Assembly (NCBI GenBank): GCA_036489445.1
Contig: DASXFV010000096.1
Span: 1 to 17,055, forward strand
Reading direction: 5' to 3'
DNA length: 17,055 nt
Source of the DNA: DAIDKA01 sp036489445
GTDB lineage: Bacteria > Pseudomonadota > Gammaproteobacteria > Steroidobacterales > Steroidobacteraceae
Below the pieces are notes generated by a model. That model worked only from the letters and a program-made list of their open reading frames with translations, was not told the DNA's origin and ran no database searches. Below, piece after piece: positions 8,704 through 16,408 of this stretch; position 1 is the stretch's first letter, and every line of letters starts with the position of its first letter. The position numbers were made by a program, and so were the translations under genes.

Positions 8704-9900
8704 TTACAGCGCCCGGGTTGCTATCGCCGGCGGAATCGAGGCCGCCCGCAGCGCCGGCCACAGCACCGCCGCCTGGCACAGGACCACGACCACCAGCGCG
8801 CCGGCACACACGTATGCCACGCTCACGCGCGTCAGCTCCAGGTTCGTGGCCAGCCGCACGTTGACGGCCAGTCCCAGGCCGATGCCCAGCGCCGCGCCGG
8901 CGCCCGCGATCAGCAGGTTCTCGGTGTGAAAGTAAGCCAGGATGTCGATCCGGCGCGCACCCAGCGCACGGCGCACACCGATCTGTGGTCGCCTCTGCGT
9001 CACCCAGTACATGGTCAGCCCGACGATGCCGCACGCCGTCACGGCCAGCAGCAGTGCACACACCGCCGTCAACACGACACTGACCGCGCGGTCCAGCTGG
9101 AATGTCTGGTGGCGGATTTCAGAAAATGGCACCAATCTTTGAATTACACGTTGGTTCGCCAGCTGGAAGAGCCGCTCCTGCGCTGCGTGCATCGCCGCCG
9201 CCTGGGTGCCGGGCTTCGTGCGCACTACGTAGGTCGCGCCCTTGTTGATGGGAAATTCCGGCAGGTACATCGACTGACTCTTGCCGCCGCCCGGTGCCGC
9301 CACCGTCGCCACCACGCCGATGATGCGGCTGGACTGCGTGGGTGTAAGCCAGACCTGCTGGCCCAGCGCGTCGCCCGCGGGAAACAGCGCCCGCCCCAGT
9401 TCCTGGGTGACCACGATGCTCACCGGATAACGATTTTCGTAGAAACGCAGGTCGATGACCTCATCGGGGTGGAACCAGCGCCCGGCCGTGAGTTTCAGAC
9501 CGTAGGTCGCAAGGCCGTGATCGGTGTCGAAATACAGATTCCCGACCGCGGTCGGATACTTCTGGTCGGGCTTCAGACTGATCCCCTCGCCATAACTGGT
9601 CCCTCCCAGCGGATAGGTGATCGCCGTGTCGGCGTCGATCACTCCCGGCAGCGAACGCAGCGCCGCCAGGTCGCCCTGCAGACGCGCCTTGAGGTCCGGA
9701 GGGTCATCCATGAACGCGGTCGAGAGGACGAAGATGTTGGCCTCGTCGATGCCAGCGGGCTGACGCATGCGCTGTCCGAGCTGCTGGATGATCGACAGGC
9801 TGTTGCAGAGCATGGCGAGCGTCAGCGCGATCTGCAGGCCGATCAGCAGGGCCCCGGTCTTGTTGCGCGTCAGGGCGCGCAGGATGGGCAGGATATCCAT
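8704..9900 (-). CDS. FtsX/MacB-type ABC permease, class A, cassette 3 (A3), shortest and most divergent
   Basis: This class A permease has 398 residues, the shortest complete A paralogue. It keeps the start MDILPILRAL, first membrane segment, GIDEANIF, LTAGRWFHPDEV, LFPAGDALGQ, SSRIIGVV and the coupling segment QRRPQIGVRRALGARR. It differs where other class A members have a conserved (E)(Y/F)S-F-P-Q segment before the RTKPG motif. Here about six residues are missing and the sequence is SQSMYLPEFPINKG. The signature before GIDEANIF is RQPA rather than RPS. The ATG at 9900 has the strongest ribosome-binding site in the window, AGGAGGAG with a 7-base spacer, which overlaps the B3 stop codon. The stop is TAA at 8704. 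It probably pairs with B3, which is also unusual, so cassette 3 may have specialised. Confidence 0.94.
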   Translation of the reverse strand: MDILPILRALTRNKTGALLIGLQIALTLAMLCNSLSIIQQLGQRMRQPAGIDEANIFVLSTAFMDDPPDLKARLQGDLAALRSLPGVIDADTAITYPLGGTSYGEGISLKPDQKYPTAVGNLYFDTDHGLATYGLKLTAGRWFHPDEVIDLRFYENRYPVSIVVTQELGRALFPAGDALGQQVWLTPTQSSRIIGVVATVAAPGGGKSQSMYLPEFPINKGATYVVRTKPGTQAAAMHAAQERLFQLANQRVIQRLVPFSEIRHQTFQLDRAVSVVLTAVCALLLAVTACGIVGLTMYWVTQRRPQIGVRRALGARRIDILAYFHTENLLIAGAGAALGIGLGLAVNVRLATNLELTRVSVAYVCAGALVVVVLCQAAVLWPALRAASIPPAIATRAL

Positions 9901-9907
9901 ATCTCTT

Positions 9908-9915
9908 CTCCTCCT
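9908..9915 (-). promoter_or_regulatory. Strong Shine-Dalgarno of A3 overlapping the B3 stop codon
   Basis: On the minus strand the sequence reads AGGAGGAG, 7 bases before the A3 ATG at 9900. The B3 stop TAG (9916-9914) supplies the first two bases of the site. Ribosomes finishing B3 therefore end on the initiation site of A3, which favours coupled translation of the pair. Confidence 0.8.
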
Positions 9916-11245
9916 ACTGAACCTTGAGCTGCAATGCCGGCTGGACGCGACTGGCGCGCAGTGTGGGATACAAGCCGGCGCAGACCGTGGCCGCGACTGC
10001 GACCACCAGCGTGATCAGCACCATGCCCGCATCCAGCGCGACCAGTCGATGCACCGCGCTGGTCGGGTCAGTCACTCCCAGCAGGCTGCGCAGGCCGGCC
10101 AAGCCGATCGCCGTGAGCACCAGTCCCAGCACGCCGCCCAGCAGACCAATCGCCGCCGACTCCGTGACGCATTGCAGGAACACGTTGCGCCGCGACGCCC
10201 CCAGCGCCCGCCGCAGGCCGAATTCCTTGCCGCGGCTGGCGAATCTGGCCAGCATCACACCCACGGCATTGAGCAGGCAAACGACCAGGAAGCTGTCCGC
10301 CACCAGGGCAATGGCCCGCACCGCGCCCGGCACCACATTGTTGTAAACCAGCCAGTCCACCACATCGTGCAAAGCGACGCGGGGTGGCCAGTGGAAGCGG
10401 CCCAGCTGGCGCTGCTCGGCGGCATAGTCATGAAGCCAGGTCCTGAAGCCCCGTACCTGCGCCGCGGTCGATAACTCGGCCCAGAACTCGATCCACACGC
10501 AGCTGGAGTTGAGGTGGGCTTCCCAACCTCCCGTGGGTACCTCGGCGCAGTTCTCGTAGCCGACAGCGGTGATCTGCCGGGCAATGGCGGTGGAAAACGG
10601 AATCAGGAAGTCCTCGCCCTCGCTGTATGCGCCGACTGTCGGATCATAGAAGCGCGGCAGCGGCGCCCAGGGTTTCAGCACTCCCAGCACACGGTAATCG
10701 CGGCCACCGAGGGTCAGGGACTTGCCCACCGCATCCCCCTGTGGAAACGCCCGCGCCGCCAGTTTCGCGCCCAGCACCGTCACGCTCTCCCGGCCGTCGT
10801 CCTCTTTCTGCCCCCACGGCGCGCCGCTGGCGAACGGCACTTCGAACATGGGGAAGAAATCCGCGGACGTCGCCCTGCCCACGGCCTGGAAGGGCCTGCC
10901 TTGCGCGGGCCTCACGTCCAGTCCCACCGCGTACATGGCTGCCTGCCGCGGCGCCCGGTGTGCCTGCAGCAGCGCCACTGCATCGCGGTAGGTAAACCCG
11001 ATCGGCAGCCGGTCGCCGCTGGCGCCCTGATCAGGATGGGACGATTGCGGCCCCCAGGCGTCGAGCTGCGGCGTGAACAGCCGCGATGACTTGTCGGGAA
11101 TCGGGTCCGCCGACATCGACCGCAGCGCCGTCAGCGCCGTCATGGAGGCGCCAATGCCCACCCCTACCGCGCCGATCATGAGTGCCGTGAGCACCACGTT
11201 GCGCCGCAGGCTGCGGAGGGCGAGTTCGAAGTAATAGCTCAGCAT
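9914..11245 (-). CDS. FtsX/MacB-type ABC permease, class B, cassette 3 (B3)
   Basis: This 443-residue class B permease shows membrane segment one, then a variant signature SADPIPDKS (Ala in place of the usual Gly), LFTPQLDAWGP, FFPMFEVPF, VTVLG, RDYRVLGVL and GAYSEGEDF. The Cys pair is Cys233 and Cys249. C-terminal membrane segments lie at about 308-334, 354-382 and 404-426; the coupling segment is KEFGLRRALGASR. The stretch before the second membrane segment (GAVRAIALVADSF) departs from the EVR(V/L)(D/N) pattern of the others. The start is placed at ATG 11245 because GGAG lies 6 bases upstream and the product then begins MLSYYFEL like its paralogues. An in-frame ATG at 11257 would add MEKN, but those codons contain the ribosome-binding site. 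It is likely to pair with A3. Confidence 0.93.
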   Translation of the reverse strand: MLSYYFELALRSLRRNVVLTALMIGAVGVGIGASMTALTALRSMSADPIPDKSSRLFTPQLDAWGPQSSHPDQGASGDRLPIGFTYRDAVALLQAHRAPRQAAMYAVGLDVRPAQGRPFQAVGRATSADFFPMFEVPFASGAPWGQKEDDGRESVTVLGAKLAARAFPQGDAVGKSLTLGGRDYRVLGVLKPWAPLPRFYDPTVGAYSEGEDFLIPFSTAIARQITAVGYENCAEVPTGGWEAHLNSSCVWIEFWAELSTAAQVRGFRTWLHDYAAEQRQLGRFHWPPRVALHDVVDWLVYNNVVPGAVRAIALVADSFLVVCLLNAVGVMLARFASRGKEFGLRRALGASRRNVFLQCVTESAAIGLLGGVLGLVLTAIGLAGLRSLLGVTDPTSAVHRLVALDAGMVLITLVVAVAATVCAGLYPTLRASRVQPALQLKVQ

Positions 11246-11279
11246 GTTCTTCTCCATTTCACTGGCCGCGCGGCCCGCA

Positions 11280-12488
11280 CTAAAGACCCCGGGCCGCCAG
11301 CGATGGGGGTACCGTCGCCGCCCGTAGGGCCGGCCACAACACTGCCAATTGACTCAACAAGAGCACCACGAGCGCGCCGGCGACGATATACACCGGGCTC
11401 ATACGGGTCATCGCCAGATGTTTGGCGAACCACAGATTGGCTCCCAAGCCGGTGGCGATACCCAGCAACGCACCGGCGGCCGAAATCAGCAGATTCTCCG
11501 TATGGAAGTAGCGCAGGATGTCGATGCGCCTCGCGCCCAGCGCCCGCCGCATGCCAATCTGCCGGCGGCGCTGCGCCACCCAAAGCATGGTCAAACCGAC
11601 GGTTCCGCATGCCGTGATGACCAGCAGCAGCGCACACACCGTCGCCAGCAGCCAGTTGGTGGCCGCCGCCACCGCAAACAGGTTGGTCCGCGAGTCTGAG
11701 AAAGGCTCGACGGCGTTGAGAATCCGCAGTCGCGAGATTTCCAGGAGTCGTTGCTTCGCCCCACGCATGACGGCCTGCTGTTGACCGGGCTTGGTGCGTA
11801 CAAGGTAGAGCAGCTGGCTGTTCACGAGCTGCCCCGGCACAAAAGTCGAAAACTCCACATACTCCATGCCGGTGCCTGACGCGGAGGTGGCCCGCTCGAC
11901 GATGCCGACGACGCGCTCCGGCTCATCGCCGGTCACATAGACGGATCGACCCAGTGCCTGACCATCCGGAAACAGCCGCTTCGCGAGCGCTGCTGAGAGT
12001 ACGACCGAGGGTGTCGATTTGATCTCGTTGGTTTTGAATTCAATGACCTCGTCCGGGGTGAACCAACGTCCGACCGCAAGCCTCAGACCCTGAGCCGCCA
12101 GCCCATGGACCGTGTCGAAATACACGCTCGTTTGCGCCGACTCAGTTGCCTGATGTGATTTCACGGACGCGCCCCAGACCCAACTTCTGCCGCTGAGCGG
12201 AAAGCTATTGGTCGCCTCCGCGTCGACCACTCCGGGTAATGCACGCAACGCAGCCATATCCGTCTCGATGCGGGCAGCCAGATCATCAGGTTGCCCCACC
12301 CACTGGTTCGCCATGGAAAAGATGTTTGCCTCGTCCAAACCGCTGGGCCGGGTCATGTCGGTCCAGTGACGCTGGATGACCGCCAGTGCATTGGCGACCA
12401 CTGCAAGTGTCAGCGCGATTTGCAGCGCCACCAGCATCGCGCCCACCTTGTTGCGCCTGAGCGTCGAGAGTATCGGCATCACTTCCAT
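11280..12488 (-). CDS. FtsX/MacB-type ABC permease, class A, cassette 4 (A4)
   Basis: This 402-residue class A permease starts MEVMPILSTLRRNKVG, has membrane segment one, then RPSGLDEANIF followed by NQWVGQPDDL, a subgroup mark shared with A5 but not with A1-A3. The periplasmic core has LAVGRWFTPDEV, LFPDGQALG, ERVVGIV and EFSTFVPGQ. The coupling segment QRRRQIGMRRALGARR lies between the second and third membrane segments. The start at ATG 12488 is 8 bases after the B4 stop; AGGAG sits within the last B4 codons, so translation is probably coupled. An apparent N-terminal extension to 12857 is an out-of-frame reading of B4. No ATPase motifs are present. Its probable partner is B4; substrate unknown. 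Confidence 0.93.
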   Translation of the reverse strand: MEVMPILSTLRRNKVGAMLVALQIALTLAVVANALAVIQRHWTDMTRPSGLDEANIFSMANQWVGQPDDLAARIETDMAALRALPGVVDAEATNSFPLSGRSWVWGASVKSHQATESAQTSVYFDTVHGLAAQGLRLAVGRWFTPDEVIEFKTNEIKSTPSVVLSAALAKRLFPDGQALGRSVYVTGDEPERVVGIVERATSASGTGMEYVEFSTFVPGQLVNSQLLYLVRTKPGQQQAVMRGAKQRLLEISRLRILNAVEPFSDSRTNLFAVAAATNWLLATVCALLLVITACGTVGLTMLWVAQRRRQIGMRRALGARRIDILRYFHTENLLISAAGALLGIATGLGANLWFAKHLAMTRMSPVYIVAGALVVLLLSQLAVLWPALRAATVPPSLAARGL

Positions 12489-12496
12489 GACGGCTC

Positions 12497-13816
12497 TTAT
12501 TGCTCCTTGAGCTGCCAGCCGATGGGACTGCGTGCCGCGCGCCAGGCCGGGTACAGCCCCGACAGGACCGTTGCGCCGATGGCCACAGTTACTGTCAGTG
12601 CCATGAGGCTGGGGTCGAGGTGGGTCAGCTGACCGGTGTACGCGGATACGGATTTGAGCGTGGCGCGCTGTCCGGCGAGCCCCAACGCGGTCAGCGTCAG
12701 CCCCAAGGCGCCGCCGAGCGCACCCACCACGGCGGTTTCGACCATGCACTGCAGGAAGATGTCGAAGCGCGATGCGCCCAGCGCACGACGAACCGCATAA
12801 GTCGCCGATCGGCCGGCAAACCTCGCCAGCATCAGACCAATGGCGTTGACCAGGCACACCAGCAGAAAACCCAAGGCCAGCAGCGCATTGAGCCGCACCT
12901 CATCAGGCACAATGTGCTCGATTTGCAGCCATTGGCGCACATTGCTCAGCTTCACCAGCGGCGGCCACCCGAAGCGCCCGGACTTCTGCTGATCAGCCAC
13001 GTAGTTGCGAAGAAAACTGCGGTACGCGCGCGCGGCGGCCGCGTTCGGCAATTCGGCCCAGAACTGTATCCACACGCAGCTGGACTCCAGCCGCGCGGTC
13101 CACTCCGAGGAGAGACCGGAATGGCACAAGAGGCTGTTGCCGCCGAGCTGATGCTCGATGGCCACGGTGAAGGGCATGAAAAACTCTTCGTCGCGACCAA
13201 AGGCATTGCCGCTGGGATCATAGAAGAGCGGCTGTGGATTCCACGGCTCAAGCACTCCGACGACACGGAATGCTCCCGTCTCCATCGTCACTTCCTGACC
13301 CACCGCGTTACCGGAAGGAAAAAGCTGTGCGGCGAGCTTGGCGCCCAGCACCACGACATTTCTGTGCGCCACCTCGTCCTGTACGCTCCAGGGGGCCCCG
13401 GAATGGAACGGCACCTGGAACATCGCAAAGAAGTCCCGGTAAGTCGCCCGCCCTCCCCGCGGCATGGGTTCGCCTGATGGCGGCAGGATGACTTGCGAAA
13501 TGCCATACATGGCGGCCTGGCGAACGGCGGCGTGGGCCTGCATGAGCGCGACGGCGTCGTGGTAGGCGAGACCGGCGGGCAGTTGCGAATCAGCGCTGGC
13601 TCCCGTACGCCGTGCTGAAGGCCCCCACACATCGATCTGCGGCGTGAACAATTGCGAGGACTTTGCCGGTATCGGATCGCCGGACATAGCCAGGAGCACG
13701 GTGAATACCGTCATCGTGGCCCCAATGCCGACGCCCACGGCAGCAATGATCAACGCCGTCAGGGCCACATTGCGCCGCAGGCAGCGGATGGCCAGGTTCA
13801 AGTAGTACCCGCTCAT
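12497..13816 (-). CDS. FtsX/MacB-type ABC permease, class B, cassette 4 (B4)
   Basis: This 439-residue class B permease starts MSGYYLNLAIRCLRRN and has membrane segment one, SGDPIPAKS, LFTPQIDVWGP and the core motifs RATYRDFFAMFQVPF and VVVLGAKLA. It belongs with B5 in a subgroup marked by SGDPIP, a W-S-V-(Q/K)-D-E stretch in place of WG---EDD, EPWNP, and N-V-(R/H)-QWL before the second membrane segment. The Cys pair is Cys231 and Cys247. Membrane segments are at about 306-332, 352-380 and 400-422, with coupling segment YAVRRALGASR. The C-terminus (SPIGWQLKEQ) lacks the VQP found in the others. The ATG at 13816 follows the A5 stop by 16 bases, with only a weak ribosome-binding site. It probably pairs with A4. 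Confidence 0.93.
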   Translation of the reverse strand: MSGYYLNLAIRCLRRNVALTALIIAAVGVGIGATMTVFTVLLAMSGDPIPAKSSQLFTPQIDVWGPSARRTGASADSQLPAGLAYHDAVALMQAHAAVRQAAMYGISQVILPPSGEPMPRGGRATYRDFFAMFQVPFHSGAPWSVQDEVAHRNVVVLGAKLAAQLFPSGNAVGQEVTMETGAFRVVGVLEPWNPQPLFYDPSGNAFGRDEEFFMPFTVAIEHQLGGNSLLCHSGLSSEWTARLESSCVWIQFWAELPNAAAARAYRSFLRNYVADQQKSGRFGWPPLVKLSNVRQWLQIEHIVPDEVRLNALLALGFLLVCLVNAIGLMLARFAGRSATYAVRRALGASRFDIFLQCMVETAVVGALGGALGLTLTALGLAGQRATLKSVSAYTGQLTHLDPSLMALTVTVAIGATVLSGLYPAWRAARSPIGWQLKEQ

Positions 13817-13832
13817 GGTGCGCCGCGTAGGA

Positions 13833-15053
13833 CTACAGTCCCCGCGTCGCCAGCGACGGGGGAATGGAGGCCGCCCTATACGCGGGCCACACCACTGCCA
13901 GCTGGCTCAAGACCAGCACAATGGCCGCGCCGATGCCGATATATATCGGACTCATTCGCGCCGTGCCAAGGTGTGTCGCCATCCACAGGTTTGCTCCCAA
14001 TCCGCCCGCAACCCCGAGCATCGCCCCTGTACCGACGATCAAAAGGTTCTCGGTATGGAAGTACCGCAGGATGTCCACGCGCGTCGCGCCCAGCGCGCGA
14101 CGCATGCCGATCTGCCTGCGCCGCTGGCCCACCCAGTACATGGTCAGCCCCACCGTGCCAAAGGCAGTGATGGCGAGCATCAGACCGACCACCGTACCCA
14201 GTAGCCAGCTGTCGGACTTCTGTACCTGGTAGGCGCGGGTGCGGGTCTCGGAAAATGGCAGCAGTTGGTCAATGACCCGCTGCCGGGTGATCTGGTAGAG
14301 ATGGTCCGGCGTGGCTCGCATCACCGCTGCCAGCTGTCCGGGTCGGGTTCGTACGATGTACGAAAGCCCGTTGTTCATATACTGAAAGGGCAGAAAGGTC
14401 GAATACTCCGCGAAGGCCGCGCCGAAATCCTGAGCGGGCCACGGCGTTTGGGCACGCTCCACGACGCCGACCACATGTACCGGAGAGTCATTGAAGATAT
14501 AGATGACCTGTCCTATCGGATTCGTCGTCGGGAACAGCTTTTTCGCCAGCGCCGCTGTCAGCACCGCGCTGGGCGATCCCTTCAGATCATTCGCATCCCA
14601 TTCGCCGATTTCGGAGGCCATAAACCATCGGCCCCCGACCAGCTTCAGCCCCATCGCATCGAGGCCGTGTGCATCCTGGAAATACAACGTCGTTTGCCCG
14701 GCACCTCCATTGCGCTGATCGGGCTTCAAGCGGACACCCCACCCCCAGCCGCCACCTAGCAGCGGATAGGCATCGGTAGCCTCGGCATCCACTACTCCTG
14801 GTATGCCGCGCAGTGCGGCCATGTCGGCGTCGATGCTGGCGCGGAGATTTTCCGGCTGTCCCACCCAATGATTCTGCAGGGTGAAGATATTGGCCTCGTC
14901 CATGCCACTGGGGCGCGCCATGTTCGACATGTGGTACTGGATGATCGACAGCGCGTTGGCGACAACAGCCAACGTCAGCGCAATCTGCAGGGTCACCAAT
15001 ATGGCACCGACCTTGTTACGCCTCAGTGCCGATAGGATCGGAAGAATTTCCAT
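13833..15053 (-). CDS. FtsX/MacB-type ABC permease, class A, cassette 5 (A5)
   Basis: This 406-residue class A permease starts MEILPILSALRRNKVG, with membrane segment one, RPSGMDEANIF and NHWVGQPENL, the subgroup mark shared with A4. The periplasmic core shows a GGGWGWG segment, LVGGRWF, LFPTTNPIGQ, VHVVGVV and EYSTFLPFQ. The coupling segment QRRRQIGMRRALGATR precedes a YFHTENLLI helix, and the last membrane segment is near the C-terminus. The ATG at 15053 lies 8 bases after the B5 stop, with AAAGGCG as the ribosome-binding site, so B5 and A5 are tightly coupled. A longer in-frame reading to 15314 is an out-of-frame translation of B5 and is rejected. Its probable partner is B5; substrate unknown. 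Confidence 0.93.
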   Translation of the reverse strand: MEILPILSALRRNKVGAILVTLQIALTLAVVANALSIIQYHMSNMARPSGMDEANIFTLQNHWVGQPENLRASIDADMAALRGIPGVVDAEATDAYPLLGGGWGWGVRLKPDQRNGGAGQTTLYFQDAHGLDAMGLKLVGGRWFMASEIGEWDANDLKGSPSAVLTAALAKKLFPTTNPIGQVIYIFNDSPVHVVGVVERAQTPWPAQDFGAAFAEYSTFLPFQYMNNGLSYIVRTRPGQLAAVMRATPDHLYQITRQRVIDQLLPFSETRTRAYQVQKSDSWLLGTVVGLMLAITAFGTVGLTMYWVGQRRRQIGMRRALGATRVDILRYFHTENLLIVGTGAMLGVAGGLGANLWMATHLGTARMSPIYIGIGAAIVLVLSQLAVVWPAYRAASIPPSLATRGL

Positions 15054-15061
15054 GGTCGCCT

Positions 15062-16387
15062 TTATTGCGCCTTGAGCTGCCAGGCAGGCTGGACGCGGGT
15101 GGCCCGCCACGTCGGGTAGAGACCGGAGCACAGCGTTGCACCGACGGCCAGAGCGACGGTCAGCGCCATGACCGCAGGATCCAGGTGAGTCAGTCGGTTG
15201 GCGTAGTCGGTGAGAGGACCCAGGCTTGCGCGGTTTGCTGCCAGGCCCAGCGCCGTCAGCGCCAGTCCCAGAACTCCTCCCAGCGCGCCCACCACGGCCG
15301 TCTCGGTCAGGCACTGCAGGAAAATTTCCGTTCGCGACGCGCCCAATGCCCGCCGGATTGCGAACTCACTGGCCCTGGAGGAAAACCGCGCCAGCATCAA
15401 CCCCACCGCATTGACCAGGCATACCGCCAGAAAACCGAACGCGAGCAGCGAATTCACGCGGACTTCATCCGGCACGACATGCTCGAGCGCCAGCCATTGA
15501 TGAACATTGCTCAGCTGCACCAGCGGCGGCCAATGGAAGCGGCCGAGCCGCCGTTGCTCGGCCGAGTAATTGACCAGAAATTGCTTGTAGTTCCGGACCG
15601 CCGCCGCATCCGGGAGTTCTGCCCAGAACTGGGTCCATACACACTCGCCCGCCAGCTTCCCGCTCCAGCCGGGAGGCGGCACCGACGCGCAGCCTTGGCC
15701 GCCGGCACTCTGCAACTGATGACCGATAGCCGTGGTAAAGGGAATGAAGAACTGCTCGCTCAATCCGAAGGGGTTGCCACCGACGTCGTAGAAATGCGGC
15801 ATCGGATTCCAGGGTTCCAGCACACCGGTTACTCGATACAGTCTTCCATCGAGACTGACGGTCTGGCCCACCGCGGACACATGTGGAAATAACCGAGCGG
15901 CGAGCGGCGCGCCCAGCACCACGACATCCGCAAGATCAGTCTCGTCCTTCACGCTCCACGCGGCACCGGCTGCGAAGGGCGCCTGGAACATCTCGAAGAA
16001 ATCCCGGTACGTGGCCCGGCCCTGCTGCGAGTACGGAACGCCGGATGGCGGCGTGACATCAAGCTGAACGGCGTACATGGCGACTTGGCGCCGCGCGGCG
16101 TGCGTGTGCATGAAGGCTGTGGCGTCCCGGTAGGTAAACTGCTCTGGCAGCCGCGTGGGTCCCGGCGTACCCGGTGGCCGCGAGGCCGGACCCCACACGT
16201 CGATCTGCGGGACGAACAGCACTGCGGATTTATCCGGAATCGGATCGCCCGACATGGCGATCAATACCGTCAGAATGGTCATATAGGCGCCGATCCCGAC
16301 GCCCACCGCAGCAATGATCAGCGATGTCAGTACGATGTTGCGCCTCAGGGTCCGGATCGCGAGTTCGATGTAGTAGCCCAGCATCAT
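15062..16387 (-). CDS. FtsX/MacB-type ABC permease, class B, cassette 5 (B5)
   Basis: This 441-residue class B permease starts MMLGYYIELAIRTLRRN, with membrane segment one at about 18-43, SGDPIPDKS, LFVPQIDVWGP and a proline-rich variable stretch (RPPGTPGPTRLP). The core carries RATYRDFFEMFQAPF and VVVLGAPLA, with Cys233 and Cys249 as the conserved pair. Later membrane segments are at about 308-334, 352-381 and 402-424; the coupling segment is SEFAIRRALGASR. Two consecutive ATG codons (16387 and 16384) are possible starts; the GTGAGGA ribosome-binding site is 10 or 13 bases upstream, favouring the first. It follows A6 by 21 bases. It is closest to B4 in motifs and probably pairs with A5. Confidence 0.94.
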   Translation of the reverse strand: MMLGYYIELAIRTLRRNIVLTSLIIAAVGVGIGAYMTILTVLIAMSGDPIPDKSAVLFVPQIDVWGPASRPPGTPGPTRLPEQFTYRDATAFMHTHAARRQVAMYAVQLDVTPPSGVPYSQQGRATYRDFFEMFQAPFAAGAAWSVKDETDLADVVVLGAPLAARLFPHVSAVGQTVSLDGRLYRVTGVLEPWNPMPHFYDVGGNPFGLSEQFFIPFTTAIGHQLQSAGGQGCASVPPPGWSGKLAGECVWTQFWAELPDAAAVRNYKQFLVNYSAEQRRLGRFHWPPLVQLSNVHQWLALEHVVPDEVRVNSLLAFGFLAVCLVNAVGLMLARFSSRASEFAIRRALGASRTEIFLQCLTETAVVGALGGVLGLALTALGLAANRASLGPLTDYANRLTHLDPAVMALTVALAVGATLCSGLYPTWRATRVQPAWQLKAQ

Positions 16388-16408
16388 GTGCGCGAAGTCC
16401 TCACCTTA

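Noticed and set aside
8699..9061. Recurring minus-strand peptide overlapping the end of class A genes in another frame (also at 11239-11637 and 16401-16958)
   Set aside because: The similarity among these readings follows from the conserved coding sequence of the RRALGA region. The frame has no start context and no recognisable domain.
9127..9143. TGGCAC followed by TTTGA, resembling a sigma-54 -24/-12 promoter
   Set aside because: It is on the plus strand inside A3, directs transcription against every gene here, and the -12 element lacks the GC pair.
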